A stretch of 39,480 nt of DNA from Lactiplantibacillus xiangfangensis (lineage in GTDB: Bacteria; Bacillota; Bacilli; Lactobacillales; Lactobacillaceae): positions 1-39,480 of the forward strand of contig NZ_JQCL01000040.1 of the NCBI RefSeq assembly GCF_001438845.1, given 5' to 3'. Position numbers and translations under genes: made by a program. Numbering within the stretch: position 1 is the first letter of the stretch; every line of letters begins with the position of its first letter. The notes below the pieces were generated by a model. That model had not been told where the DNA came from, made no database searches, and was given only the letters and a program-made list of their open reading frames with translations. Positions 1 to 7,376 of this stretch are shown here, piece by piece.

Positions 1-84
1 CATGGCCTTTTTGGTCCAATTATTTAAGTGGTGCACTTGAATTGTAAATCAGGCTACATAAATTTTTATGGTTTAGACGAAATC

Positions 85-121
85 TTCACACTTTCTTCAC
101 AATTATGTAATAGTATATACT
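85..121 (+). promoter_or_regulatory. Promoter region with TTCACA-N5-TTCACA direct repeat
   Basis: TTCACA occurs at 85-90 and again at 96-101, an exact repeat at 11-bp spacing. About 10-14 bp further on are AT-rich -10 candidates, TAGTAT (111-116) and TATACT (116-121). Direct hexamers spaced by five bases are the usual site of OmpR/PhoB-family response regulators; the Bacillus PhoP box is TT(A/C/T)ACA-like, and streptococcal CiaR uses TTTAAG-N5-TTTAAG just ahead of the -10. The repeat is seen; the regulator is inferred. It drives the putative small RNA that follows. Confidence 0.55.
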
Positions 122-123
122 TG

Positions 124-252
124 TACCTAATAGTTATACACTTGTTCATTTTACTCCCCCAAAGTGGATGGACAAGCAAGTACAATCCCCCATATTGTAC
201 TTAAACCTAACTCTTTGGCCCTACTGCTGTATAGCGGTAGAGTCATTTTTTT
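124..252 (+). ncRNA. Putative small RNA with C-rich loops (csRNA-like)
   Basis: No ORF fits here, but three hairpins follow each other. Hairpin 1 pairs 141-148 with 169-176, plus an inner ACT/AGT, and has loop CCCCCAA. Hairpin 2 pairs 178-186 with 194-202, a perfect 9-bp stem with loop CCCCCAT. Hairpin 3 pairs 221-228 with 233-240 and runs into a T-tract, a Rho-independent terminator. Exposed UCCCC-type loops are the hallmark of small RNAs that block Shine-Dalgarno sequences (streptococcal csRNAs, staphylococcal and Listeria UCCC-motif RNAs). The expected transcript is about 125-130 nt. The 5' end is estimated from the -10. The structure is seen; function and existence of the RNA are inferred. 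Confidence 0.6.
221..252 (+). terminator. Rho-independent terminator of the putative small RNA
   Basis: CTACTGCT (221-228) pairs with AGCGGTAG (233-240) around loop GTAT, followed by seven Ts. Confidence 0.7.
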
Positions 253-257
253 ATCTA

Positions 258-277
258 TTTGTGGCAAATTTGTGGCA
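258..277. repeat. Tandem TTTGTGGCA direct repeat, 11-bp period
   Basis: TTTGTGGCA is present at 258-266 and 269-277. It lies just past the small-RNA terminator and before a second hairpin. It could be an operator, or a relic of the 3' end of a lost gene. No function can be assigned. Confidence 0.4.
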
Positions 278-312
278 GATAATTTTAATAATAAAAATTT
301 CGCACTTAAGAA

Positions 313-347
313 TCCCTAAACACTCATCTATTTAGGGACTTTATTTT
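313..347 (+). terminator. Hairpin with T-rich tail
   Basis: TCCCTAAA (313-320) pairs with TTTAGGGA (331-338) around a 10-nt loop and is followed by a T-rich stretch. It is a second terminator-like hairpin with no gene directly upstream in the window. It may be a backup for the small RNA or belong to a lost gene. Confidence 0.5.
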
Positions 348-394
348 TGTCAAAATTTTACACTAACGCAATAAATGCTAAAATTTTCCAACAA

Positions 395-420
395 AAAAAC
401 GACACCCCGTTCGGCTGCCG
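395..420 (-). terminator. Weak terminator after the 426-797 gene
   Basis: On the minus strand an 8-bp stem with one mismatch and a GU pair, loop GAACG, runs into seven Ts just after the stop codon of the membrane-protein gene. Confidence 0.45.
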
Positions 421-425
421 CTAAC

Positions 426-797
426 CTAACTTGCCATGTTGCCAAACCACACTAATAAAACGTCAAAAATCAAAAATAGTAAGTTGAACTGTAATAACCA
501 CCAGTTCATGAGCCCCTTCTCACGCACCATCCCCGCAATGGATAGTCCAATCCCAACCAGTGGAATCAAGCCACCCTGAAAAACCCGGTAAAGTGGTAGG
601 TACGCCTGTTCCGCAATGAACGCTGGCCCCGTTAGCTGACCAAGCAAAACAAAGAGCAAGAACACCCCAATATTTAGCAAGGAACAAGCAAATGCCGTCT
701 CCGTCAAGGTTCCCATCGATAACCGAAAATGAAACCCCATGCGTAAGACGAACGTGCCGATGATCCCCACGGCTAAAATAACGCCAATAATTACCAT
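426..797 (-). CDS. Small integral membrane protein, function unknown
   Basis: The protein is about 123 residues long and almost entirely hydrophobic. Four membrane segments can be drawn: the N-terminal helix, one around LLNIGVFLLFVLLGQL, one around GGLIPLVGIGLSIAGM, and a C-terminal WWLLQFNLLFLIFDVLLVW. I recognise no motif and no family. The frame stays open upstream to a GTG at 833, but that codon has no usable ribosome-binding site. The ATG at 797 lies 12 nt after AGAGGAG and is preferred. The gene is single, and a weak terminator follows. Nothing in the context points to a role. Confidence 0.6.
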   Translation of the reverse strand: MVIIGVILAVGIIGTFVLRMGFHFRLSMGTLTETAFACSLLNIGVFLLFVLLGQLTGPAFIAEQAYLPLYRVFQGGLIPLVGIGLSIAGMVREKGLMNWWLLQFNLLFLIFDVLLVWFGNMAS

Positions 798-905
798 AAA
801 ATAAAACGACTCCTCTTTATCTATCGTTTTCACCTTACGCCAAAAAGGCCGAGCCGCCTACTACTTACCCACAAGCTTAATCTTTTTTTAGCAAAGCGCT
901 GGCCA

Positions 906-934
906 AATAAAAAAGCCCAGACCCCCGTCTAGAC
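906..934 (-). terminator. Terminator of the 962-1306 gene
   Basis: On the minus strand GTCTAGAC pairs with GTCTGGGC (+ strand 927-934 with 915-922), including GU pairs, with loop GGGG and a following T-run. Confidence 0.7.
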
Positions 935-961
935 CTTGTCCCCATGACTTATAGATAATTG

Positions 962-1306
962 TTAACTCTTTGACGCTGCCGGTACTTTTAATACCTTAGA
1001 TTTCAACCCTACAACTTGAACCACAACTCGCTTCTGACCTTTAACAGGCATTCGAACTAAGAAGCGACCATCCTGCTTGTTAGAAATAACTTGCCGAACT
1101 TTTTTGCCACTGTGAAAAGTTACAATGACGCCGTGCTTTGTTCGACCGTGAATGGTCGCCGTTTCGGCGCTTGAATGATAAGCCATCTTGGCAACGACTT
1201 GGCGACGGCTATGCCGATGATAATCTCCTTGTAAACTATATTCCGAGCCAAAAATCAAGACACAACCCGCAATCACCATTAATGTCAGCGACCAAAATTG
1301 TTTCAA
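962..1306 (-). CDS. Small exported or membrane-anchored protein, unknown
   Basis: The 114-residue protein starts with a hydrophobic segment (about residues 4-21) and continues as a very basic, beta-rich domain full of Lys, Arg and Val. An IAGC sequence around residue 15 could be a lipobox, but the residues after the Cys stay hydrophobic, so an uncleaved N-terminal anchor is equally possible. The start is a TTG preceded by a run of six Gs (GGGGGG) about 8-9 nt upstream. It has its own terminator, so it is probably monocistronic. I do not recognise a family. The basic outer domain might contact the cell wall or DNA, but that is a guess. Confidence 0.6.
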   Translation of the reverse strand: MKQFWSLTLMVIAGCVLIFGSEYSLQGDYHRHSRRQVVAKMAYHSSAETATIHGRTKHGVIVTFHSGKKVRQVISNKQDGRFLVRMPVKGQKRVVVQVVGLKSKVLKVPAASKS

Positions 1307-1384
1307 TCAACGCACCCCCCAGACCGGTCCCCATAACCGGTAACTTAATGACTTTATCATAAGCGAAGACGGCGTTAACGCCAC

Positions 1385-1418
1385 AAAAAAGGTGCAAAGC
1401 CTAAAATAGCCTGCACCA
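1385..1418 (-). terminator. Terminator of the two-component operon
   Basis: On the minus strand GGTGCA and TGCACC (+ 1412-1417 and 1391-1396) close a hairpin with GGCT/AGCC inside, followed by TTTTTTG. It lies 51 bp after the response-regulator stop. The palindrome GGCGTTAACGCC sits next to it at 1371-1382. Confidence 0.75.
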
Positions 1419-1468
1419 ACGTTAATTTGTTTTTATTAAAAATAACGATTTTGTTACATTAGAGTCAA

Positions 1469-2236
1469 TTAACTCAATTCAATTGACCATTCGGACGTCT
1501 TGATCAGCTGTAACAAGTCGTGCATCTTACGAATGGCAATATCGACCGTTTCCCCGTTCTCAAAGTAACCGAGCTGGTGTTGCTTATCGACCCGCACAAG
1601 CATTTGCGGATTAACTAGGAAACTTTTATGCACCCGAAATAATTCTGGGTGTGCGACCGTCTCATCACTGATTTTACCGTTATATTGAACTAGTCGGTCA
1701 ATTAAATGCAATTCCAACTTATTACGGCTCGCGCCCGTCTCAATAAATAAGACTTGGTCCAGGGGTAAGTTGAATAGTTGGCCGCCCTTAGAGTAAGAAA
1801 ACATAACCTTACTAATGGCACCCTGCTTTGTATAGCGTTCATAAGCGACCCGGATATCCTTTTCAACCTTAGCCTTGACCATATCAGGTCCTAAATCCTT
1901 AACCACAAAATCAAGGGGTTCAATCCGCCGTTCAAACGTCAAAAAGGCCATTTCTGAGTGGGTCGATACGAACACGATCTTCGCGTTAACGTCTAATTCA
2001 CGAATCTTTGTCGCTAACTCCAAGCCGTTTAAGGTCTGACCGGGATACTCAATATCCAAAAAATAGAGTCCTTCAACCGCGGGCTGTGCCATTAAGTAAT
2101 CTAATAGCTGCTGTGCCCGGCCCGTCGCAAGTGTCACCTCCATGTCAAAATCATTAATCATAATATGATTCGTAATGGTCTGCTTTAACGTAGCTAACTG
2201 TTCCGGATCATCTTCAACGATAAAGGTTTTTAACAT
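1469..2236 (-). CDS. AgrA/LamR-like LytTR response regulator
   Basis: Cytoplasmic DNA-binding response regulator of 255 residues, the usual AgrA length. The receiver domain fills residues 1-125: acidic pocket E8-D9-D10, phospho-acceptor D61 in the FLDIEYPG motif, and conserved K113. A LytTR domain covers about 145-250, with the typical FxRVHKSFLVN segment. It should bind direct repeats in promoters after phosphorylation by the kinase encoded just upstream (7-nt gap, same operon). L. plantarum is known to carry the Agr-like pairs LamC/LamA and LamK/LamR; this pair fits the second because no lamB/lamD peptide genes adjoin. The family call is firm; the Lam name is inferred. Confidence 0.9.
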   Translation of the reverse strand: MLKTFIVEDDPEQLATLKQTITNHIMINDFDMEVTLATGRAQQLLDYLMAQPAVEGLYFLDIEYPGQTLNGLELATKIRELDVNAKIVFVSTHSEMAFLTFERRIEPLDFVVKDLGPDMVKAKVEKDIRVAYERYTKQGAISKVMFSYSKGGQLFNLPLDQVLFIETGASRNKLELHLIDRLVQYNGKISDETVAHPELFRVHKSFLVNPQMLVRVDKQHQLGYFENGETVDIAIRKMHDLLQLIKTSEWSIELS

Positions 2237-2243
2237 GCTTCAT

Positions 2244-3557
2244 TCACTCACTTTCAATACTAATAATAAACTCAAACCGCTGACATGCGCTGATTTCATA
2301 CGTCACGTTAGGCAGTGGATCAAGTAATTCACGGACCGTTGCAAGCCCTTGACCGTGTCCAGCACCTTTAGAAGTATGCCCGGCCACCATTAAATCATCT
2401 AATCGAGCAATTGGCTCACGTAACGAATTGGTAAACATCAACTCGACCATGCAAGGATACTTCACGACGGCCACAGCAATCTGACCGTCCGCCTGACTGG
2501 TGACGGCCTCAATCGCATTGTCTAGTAAAATTCCACTGACCCGGGCTAAAGTTACCGGATCAATTGCCAGGTGTTCGACCGGCGAATCAGCTTCCAGCCG
2601 CACCTGAATGCCAGCTTGGCGCGCAGCGGAAAACTTGTTTTGGATAATGGCTTTTAATGATTTATCTTTAATCTGTTCCAAATTATCAAAATGTCCGAAA
2701 TCACGCGTCAAACTTTGCTTTGACCGGTCAACGACCGAATCAAAATAGTCTTTCAGCTCCGGATCATGGGCCGTATTGATATACTCGCCCAGTGACAATA
2801 AAATATTTTGATAGTCATGCCGGAATTTTCTTAAGTTTTGATAGCTGCTTTCAAGGTTATCAACGTAAATATCATATTGATGCCGTTCCAATGCTTGCCG
2901 GTGAGCCTGCACCCGCATGGTATAGCTATAAAATAGATAAATAAACGTTCCCGCATTGATCATCAAAATGGCCACCAGAATGATCATTAAGATTCCTAAG
3001 AATCCTGACCCAATGTTATAGTTATCCGCCGCAGTGGTAATCGCAAAGAAGGCGATCGCCACCACAACCAAGGCACTCACAATCACGTTTAGCATCAAAT
3101 CATCACTAAACTGGTGTGGATGACGCTTTTGTATCATTTTAAAACTGAGCGCAACTGCCAACATGCAGGCCGTTACGATAATTTCGCCAACCAATTCAAA
3201 TAGCCAACCACTCCACTGGTCCAGGCCAAAATTGAAGATGTGAAAAATCGTTTCGGTGGCGTAATTCCCAAAGAAACTGAACAAAATGTAGGCTAACGTG
3301 GCCGTTAAGCTCGTTACGATAAAGTACCGTTTTCTACGAACAAACGCGAGTAAGCCTAGGTTCACTAAGAACGTAATAATGTCTGAATAATTATCATACA
3401 ACATGTACAGTCCCGTTAAGAACGCTGCCATGAATACGACGCTGACGTAAACTTTGCGTTGCCGCAATTCACGATTCATCAGAATTTGTAGGATAAACAC
3501 CAACATGACCGAATACCAATGGTCAAAGGCGGCGATGTACCAATAAACGTAAACGAT
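2244..3557 (-). CDS. AgrC/LamK-like sensor histidine kinase (HPK10 type)
   Basis: Membrane sensor kinase, probably for a cyclic peptide signal. The N-terminal half has about six membrane helices. The cytoplasmic part has the HPK10 H-box FRHDYQN (His about residue 230 counted from ATG 3506), an N-box with LLDNAIEA and a glycine box GAGHGQGL. The first ATG, at 3506, has no ribosome-binding site and cuts into the first helix. The frame is open upstream with no ATG, GTG or TTG as far as a stop near 3632. A strong AAAGGGG lies 7 nt before an in-frame ATC at 3557, so I place the start there. The response-regulator gene follows after 7 nt. Kinase call sure; start tentative. Confidence 0.85.
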   Translation of the reverse strand: MVYVYWYIAAFDHWYSVMLVFILQILMNRELRQRKVYVSVVFMAAFLTGLYMLYDNYSDIITFLVNLGLLAFVRRKRYFIVTSLTATLAYILFSFFGNYATETIFHIFNFGLDQWSGWLFELVGEIIVTACMLAVALSFKMIQKRHPHQFSDDLMLNVIVSALVVVAIAFFAITTAADNYNIGSGFLGILMIILVAILMINAGTFIYLFYSYTMRVQAHRQALERHQYDIYVDNLESSYQNLRKFRHDYQNILLSLGEYINTAHDPELKDYFDSVVDRSKQSLTRDFGHFDNLEQIKDKSLKAIIQNKFSAARQAGIQVRLEADSPVEHLAIDPVTLARVSGILLDNAIEAVTSQADGQIAVAVVKYPCMVELMFTNSLREPIARLDDLMVAGHTSKGAGHGQGLATVRELLDPLPNVTYEISACQRFEFIISIESE

Positions 3558-3699
3558 GACTGCACCCCTTTCCCCGCGTACCGATGGTTCAATACTCTTA
3601 TTGTAGCGAAAGACTATCAGTTTGTATATTTAGGCTACCAAAACTTAATAATCTTTAACGTTTCGTTGCGTTTTTAACCGACTCTTGAAAGCCATACCA

Positions 3700-3732
3700 A
3701 AACAAAAGGGATGCGATTCAGAGTCGCATCCC
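3700..3732 (-). terminator. Terminator after the 3768-4370 gene
   Basis: A perfect 9-bp stem (GGGATGCGA, 3708-3716, with TCGCATCCC, 3724-3732), loop of 7 nt, is followed on the minus strand by TTTTGTTTT. Confidence 0.85.
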
Positions 3733-3767
3733 CATATGATTAGCTTTAACAACAAAAATTAATTTTT

Positions 3768-4370
3768 CTAATGAAAGTCACCGGGCATAAAGCTTTCAAT
3801 CACCGCGGTGGTATTGAACGTTTCAAAACTGTGTATGCTTGCTTCATCAATTTCAGCGTAACGAACCGCAATTTGTGGGCGTTGCGTTAGATCAAACATA
3901 TTAACGTAGTTGAATTCCACATACTTTTTGTGTTCACTGTGAATGAAGCCAGTATAGCTATCCCCATGCTTCTTGATCCGACCGGATAACTGAATGACCC
4001 GATCGTGTTTGAACGCTTGATTTAACAAGGTTTTCAGTAATGAATGCTTATCAGATTTCTTTAAGAACTTAACAACTAACCGTTCCGTGTTCCAAACGTC
4101 ATAGTAGCCGCGTTGTTGGGCTAGTGTAATAATCGTGGCCATACTCTTCAAATAATCCGTACCACTAACGACCTTAGCAAGGGAAGCCTTGCGGAAGACG
4201 ACCAAACCATCTAGTTCACCATCAACGTTGATTGCTTTGACAAGTACAAATTTTTCGTCCTGTTGAACAACAAAACCAACACTAAATTGTTCGTTGGTCC
4301 CTTTAGAATAGATCTCAACGAGCTGCTTATTCTTAATCGCTTTAGCCAAATCGTCGCGAATCGCACTCAT
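3768..4370 (-). CDS. Uncharacterised two-domain protein, possible duplicated beta-barrel
   Basis: Soluble protein of about 200 residues with no signal peptide or membrane segment. Two stretches resemble each other loosely: one near the N-terminus (around LVEIYSKG..GFVVQQDEKFVLV) and one in the second half (around VIQLSGRI..GFIHSEHKKYVEF). Both alternate hydrophobic and polar residues as in small SH3- or Sm-like barrels. A helical Lys-rich linker joins them. I recognise no family. The ATG at 4370 follows GGGGGAAC, so it is preferred over the ATG 18 nt upstream. The gene stands alone with its own terminator. A nucleic-acid or regulatory role is possible but not shown. Confidence 0.65.
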   Translation of the reverse strand: MSAIRDDLAKAIKNKQLVEIYSKGTNEQFSVGFVVQQDEKFVLVKAINVDGELDGLVVFRKASLAKVVSGTDYLKSMATIITLAQQRGYYDVWNTERLVVKFLKKSDKHSLLKTLLNQAFKHDRVIQLSGRIKKHGDSYTGFIHSEHKKYVEFNYVNMFDLTQRPQIAVRYAEIDEASIHSFETFNTTAVIESFMPGDFH

Positions 4371-4510
4371 GCGTGTTCCCCCATTCAATGATGTTTAGCG
4401 TTACCTACTGGAAAATTTATAGTACGCCACCATATTTTCAATAACCATCATAACACTTGTAAAACGATTAATTCAAACGGTGAATGCTACAAATTGATTT
4501 CTTTTGATTA

Positions 4511-5332
4511 TTATAGAATAAATTTGTTAATAATCTCTGCTAAAGCATCATGATTATTGTCCGCCGTAGTCACGTATTTGGCAGTTTGTTTGACCTTATC
4601 AATCCCATTGGCCACACTGACTGGCAAACCGGCTACTTCTAGCATCGGTAAGTCGTTATTATTATCCCCAACGGCAATGATCTCACTGGGTTGGATGTTC
4701 AGTGATTTTCCAAGCTGAACAGCCGCACTCCCCTTATCAATCCCAGCGGGGTTAAATTCAACGTAACGATCTGAAGAGTACGTTACGGCCAACTGGGATG
4801 GGTCAACATTGGCTTCCACATCCGCACGCATTTGTTTCCGTTCAGCCATAGTTGGTAACGCCATGATAATTTTCATCACGTTCATATCCTTAAAGCGACT
4901 GAAGTCCGTGTCATCAACGGCTTCAAAGCTAACGCCCCGGTTACGCAGATACGCGGAATCATCTGGCGTTTGATTGTAAATATACAAAACGTCCTGGGTA
5001 TAAACGTGGGTCGCAGCGTTTGGATTAGCAATCCCAGCAGCGAATACTTTTTCAGCTACCGCGTACGGCATTGCATTAACGATCATCGGCCGGTTGCCCT
5101 TGTTTTCAACAATTAAGCCACCGTTATACGAAATCGAATACTGATTAGGTTGGTCCTTTAATCTCATTTTTGCTAAGTCATTTTGAAACGACGTATAGCT
5201 CCGGCCAGAATTAGGCACAAAGTAAACACCCTTAGCACTGGCAGCTTGAATCGCAGCCGAATTACCATCGGATAACGAACCGTCGTCGTTCATCAAGGTT
5301 TCATCCAAATCACAAACAATCATTTTATACAT
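4511..5332 (-). CDS. Cof-type HAD-superfamily phosphatase
   Basis: Cytoplasmic Mg-dependent phosphatase of 273 residues, probably acting on sugar phosphates or other small phosphorylated metabolites. Motif I is CDLDETL with nucleophile D8 and acid D10. Motif II is the Ser in VPNSGRSY. A motif III lysine lies in GIDKGSAA. Motif IV is GDNNNDLPML. The long insert between motifs II and III is the C2 cap of the Cof/IIB subfamily. The ATG follows GAGAGGG at good distance. These enzymes are numerous in lactobacilli and their substrates overlap, so no specific one is named. No partner genes adjoin. Confidence 0.92.
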   Translation of the reverse strand: MYKMIVCDLDETLMNDDGSLSDGNSAAIQAASAKGVYFVPNSGRSYTSFQNDLAKMRLKDQPNQYSISYNGGLIVENKGNRPMIVNAMPYAVAEKVFAAGIANPNAATHVYTQDVLYIYNQTPDDSAYLRNRGVSFEAVDDTDFSRFKDMNVMKIIMALPTMAERKQMRADVEANVDPSQLAVTYSSDRYVEFNPAGIDKGSAAVQLGKSLNIQPSEIIAVGDNNNDLPMLEVAGLPVSVANGIDKVKQTAKYVTTADNNHDALAEIINKFIL

Positions 5333-5476
5333 ATCAATACCCTCTCAAAGTTAGATTACTATTCCACTCTATCGAAGTCACAGGGCAAATGCAACCGCTT
5401 TAATAAAATGGATATACATTAGAGAAATAAAAATATGGTTAATAAGATAACAATTTTCACAGTCACCATATGAACC

Positions 5477-5508
5477 ATAAAAAACCACATTCAAAAATGA
5501 ATATGGTT
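5477..5508 (-). terminator. Terminator directly after the antitoxin pseudogene
   Basis: An 11-bp stem (5483-5493 with 5498-5508, one GU pair) with a loop of four is followed on the minus strand by TTTT. It ends the transcript 9 nt after the antitoxin stop, leaving no room for a downstream toxin gene. Confidence 0.8.
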
Positions 5509-5516
5509 TAGCCAAC

Positions 5517-5787
5517 TTACCGAAGATGATTACGAATTGACCGGTACACAGCATTGTAATCGAGATTGGTGTCATCCGCTGCTGTAAGAAATTTTGAATC
5601 AGCAGCCGTTAATGCGCTGGGCTCAGCCTTTTCAATTATTAATTTATCATCAGATCGTATTTCAATCTTTACACTGCTTTCCTTGATAAGTTTAAATTGT
5701 TCCACCATTTTACTTGGAATCGTTACAGCCGACGCCCCCGCCTATGGTAATAACTTGTTCTTCAACACTTCGAACGTCGTCTTTCAT
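5517..5787 (-). pseudogene. AbrB/MazE-type antitoxin, frameshifted
   Basis: Reading from ATG 5787 gives MKDDVRSVEEQVITIGG, the start of a SpoVT/AbrB swapped-hairpin domain, then a stop after about 25 codons. The next frame continues the same domain as ASAVTIPSKMVEQFKL... and ends with an acidic antitoxin-like tail (...NLDYNAVYRSIRNHLR). Removing one base from the run of five G (C on +, 5735-5739) joins them into one protein of about 89 residues with the family's GG(x)SAVTIPS core. The gene is therefore probably inactive, or the run was misread. The terminator follows at once, so no PemK/MazF-type toxin gene accompanies it. TTGATA and TATTAAT upstream could be a promoter giving an almost leaderless mRNA. 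Confidence 0.75.
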
Positions 5788-6047
5788 GTTAGATTAATAC
5801 GAAGATACTAACAATATCAACCATTTAGATTTGCTTAACTATCAAATAGCTCCCAAAAATTCACTTCCAATTAATATCAAGATACCCGGTCAATTCAGAC
5901 TAAATAAAATTGATCCATGACCCTTATTCACAATCCATAGCGTAGGGGGAACGAATAACGCTCTCTGGATAACATCCATTTATTGCGGGCATCGACCCAA
6001 TAATCTAAAATAACCATACAAGCATTCGAAAACGGAGGCGCTCAGTC

Positions 6048-7147
6048 GTGAATTGGAAAACTAACTTTCAGCCCCAGATTTTGCAACGTGGATCTGACTA
6101 TAATGCCCGCGGCTTAGTTCGCCATTTCAAAATTGTTTTCAATCAAATAACGGCGACCGTAACGGGATCAAATGACTATTACGTCACGATTAAGACCGAT
6201 CCACTAACTTTTCACTGTACCTGTCCTTACGCTAGTAACGGGCACCTTTGCAAACACATGGCTGCGGTCCTTTTTCATAGTGAACAAGTCAATTCCACCA
6301 CGGACCCCTTTAGCTCAGGCCAACTAACAAAATTTCAATTAAGCTTGCTGCCATACCTAGTTGCAAAAGATTTTGCCGGAATCACCAATCTCACTGTCCA
6401 GCTTTTTGATCAGTTTGATCAACAGAAAATCAGCGGACACCAACTTTCCTTAAACCTTCAGTGGGTGTTAACTCAACTGAGGGTCATCCCTACCACGCAT
6501 GCTGACTTAGTTGCGTGCTTTCAATGGACTGGCACAGCGTATTTAAAGTTTGCTAACTGCGGCTCTAACCCAATATTGCTTCATAATCAAACTTTGGATA
6601 GTGGTTTCCAGATTGACTGCTCACTCGCTTGGCAGAATTGGTATCAGAAAAATGATTCAAAATTTAATGACTTAATGTTTGAATGGCTATGTCAGCATAT
6701 CATCCAGCTTCCGTGGACAGAATCATTTCCATTAGAAGACGTCCTTTTTGATTCCCGTTTATATTTACAACCCAACGAACAAAAAAGAAGTTAGCCGTTA
6801 TCGATAACAAGCTAGCCACGTTTTCAGAAGAAAGAGCTGAACAATTCGTCTTTCTTCAATTTTACCAGAGTACATGGATCCGTTATCGAGTTAGCGTGAT
6901 GATCAGTTTAGACCTCCCTACCGCAGATACGCAGGATTTTTGTAATACCTATTGTTCTTATCCAGTTGTCTACCGGTACTTTTTAAAACGTTGCCGTGAT
7001 TTGAATGAAAAACAGACGGCTATTAACTACCTCAAACGATGTATCAACTCTCCAAAACTTGATGACGAGTCCAAAGACCTTCTCAAAACAGTGCTAACGA
7101 GCCATCCTTTTTCTTGGAAGCACCCATTTCTCGTCGACCTATCTTAA
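6048..7147 (+). pseudogene. SWIM zinc-finger protein, frameshifted
   Basis: The first part (6048-6794, GTG start after GGAGGCG) holds a SWIM zinc finger near residues 57-70: CTC, then PYASNGHL, then CKH, the C-x-C...C-x-H pattern of DNA- or protein-binding SWIM domains. It stops just after a run of six A at 6781-6786. Shifting frame there lets the reading go on without a stop through KLAVIDNKLATFSEE... and into the residues that seem a separate small ORF at 6896-7147. Together they make about 366 residues. One missing A explains the break. Bacterial SWIM proteins often accompany Snf2 helicases, but none is here. Slippage in the A-run could restore the frame at low level. Confidence 0.75.
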
Positions 7148-7308
7148 GACTTACGGACATTCGTTATGAATTAAAGTTTATTTTCTGATGAATTCTCGTG
7201 CCGGTCTTTAGATAGCGCGGTGACCTAACAAAATAAAACAATGCCAACCAGTGCTTATATTTTCATTCATCCATTGAATGCCTACTCTACCGCCTTTATG
7301 CTTTCTAG

Positions 7309-7337
7309 TTGAGCCCACCCGCAATTTTCGCTATACT
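7309..7337 (+). promoter_or_regulatory. mscL promoter
   Basis: TTGAGC (7309-7314), a 17-bp spacer and TATACT (7332-7337) lie 40 bp before the mscL start: a good sigma-A promoter. Confidence 0.7.
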
Positions 7338-7376
7338 AAGTCAAAACTAAAACTCAAAGGGGAAGTTTGGATAACT

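Noticed and set aside
1-425. Prophage attachment region
   Set aside because: The TTTGTGGCA repeat hints at a gene end, but no integrase, tRNA or phage gene is present in the window.
5378-5575. ORF of 65 residues on the minus strand, in the place expected for a toxin
   Set aside because: It overlaps the antitoxin in another frame, spans its terminator, and resembles no toxin.
7278-7376. N-terminal extension of mscL
   Set aside because: It would contain the TTGAGC/TATACT promoter; the family starts at MIKEFKEF.
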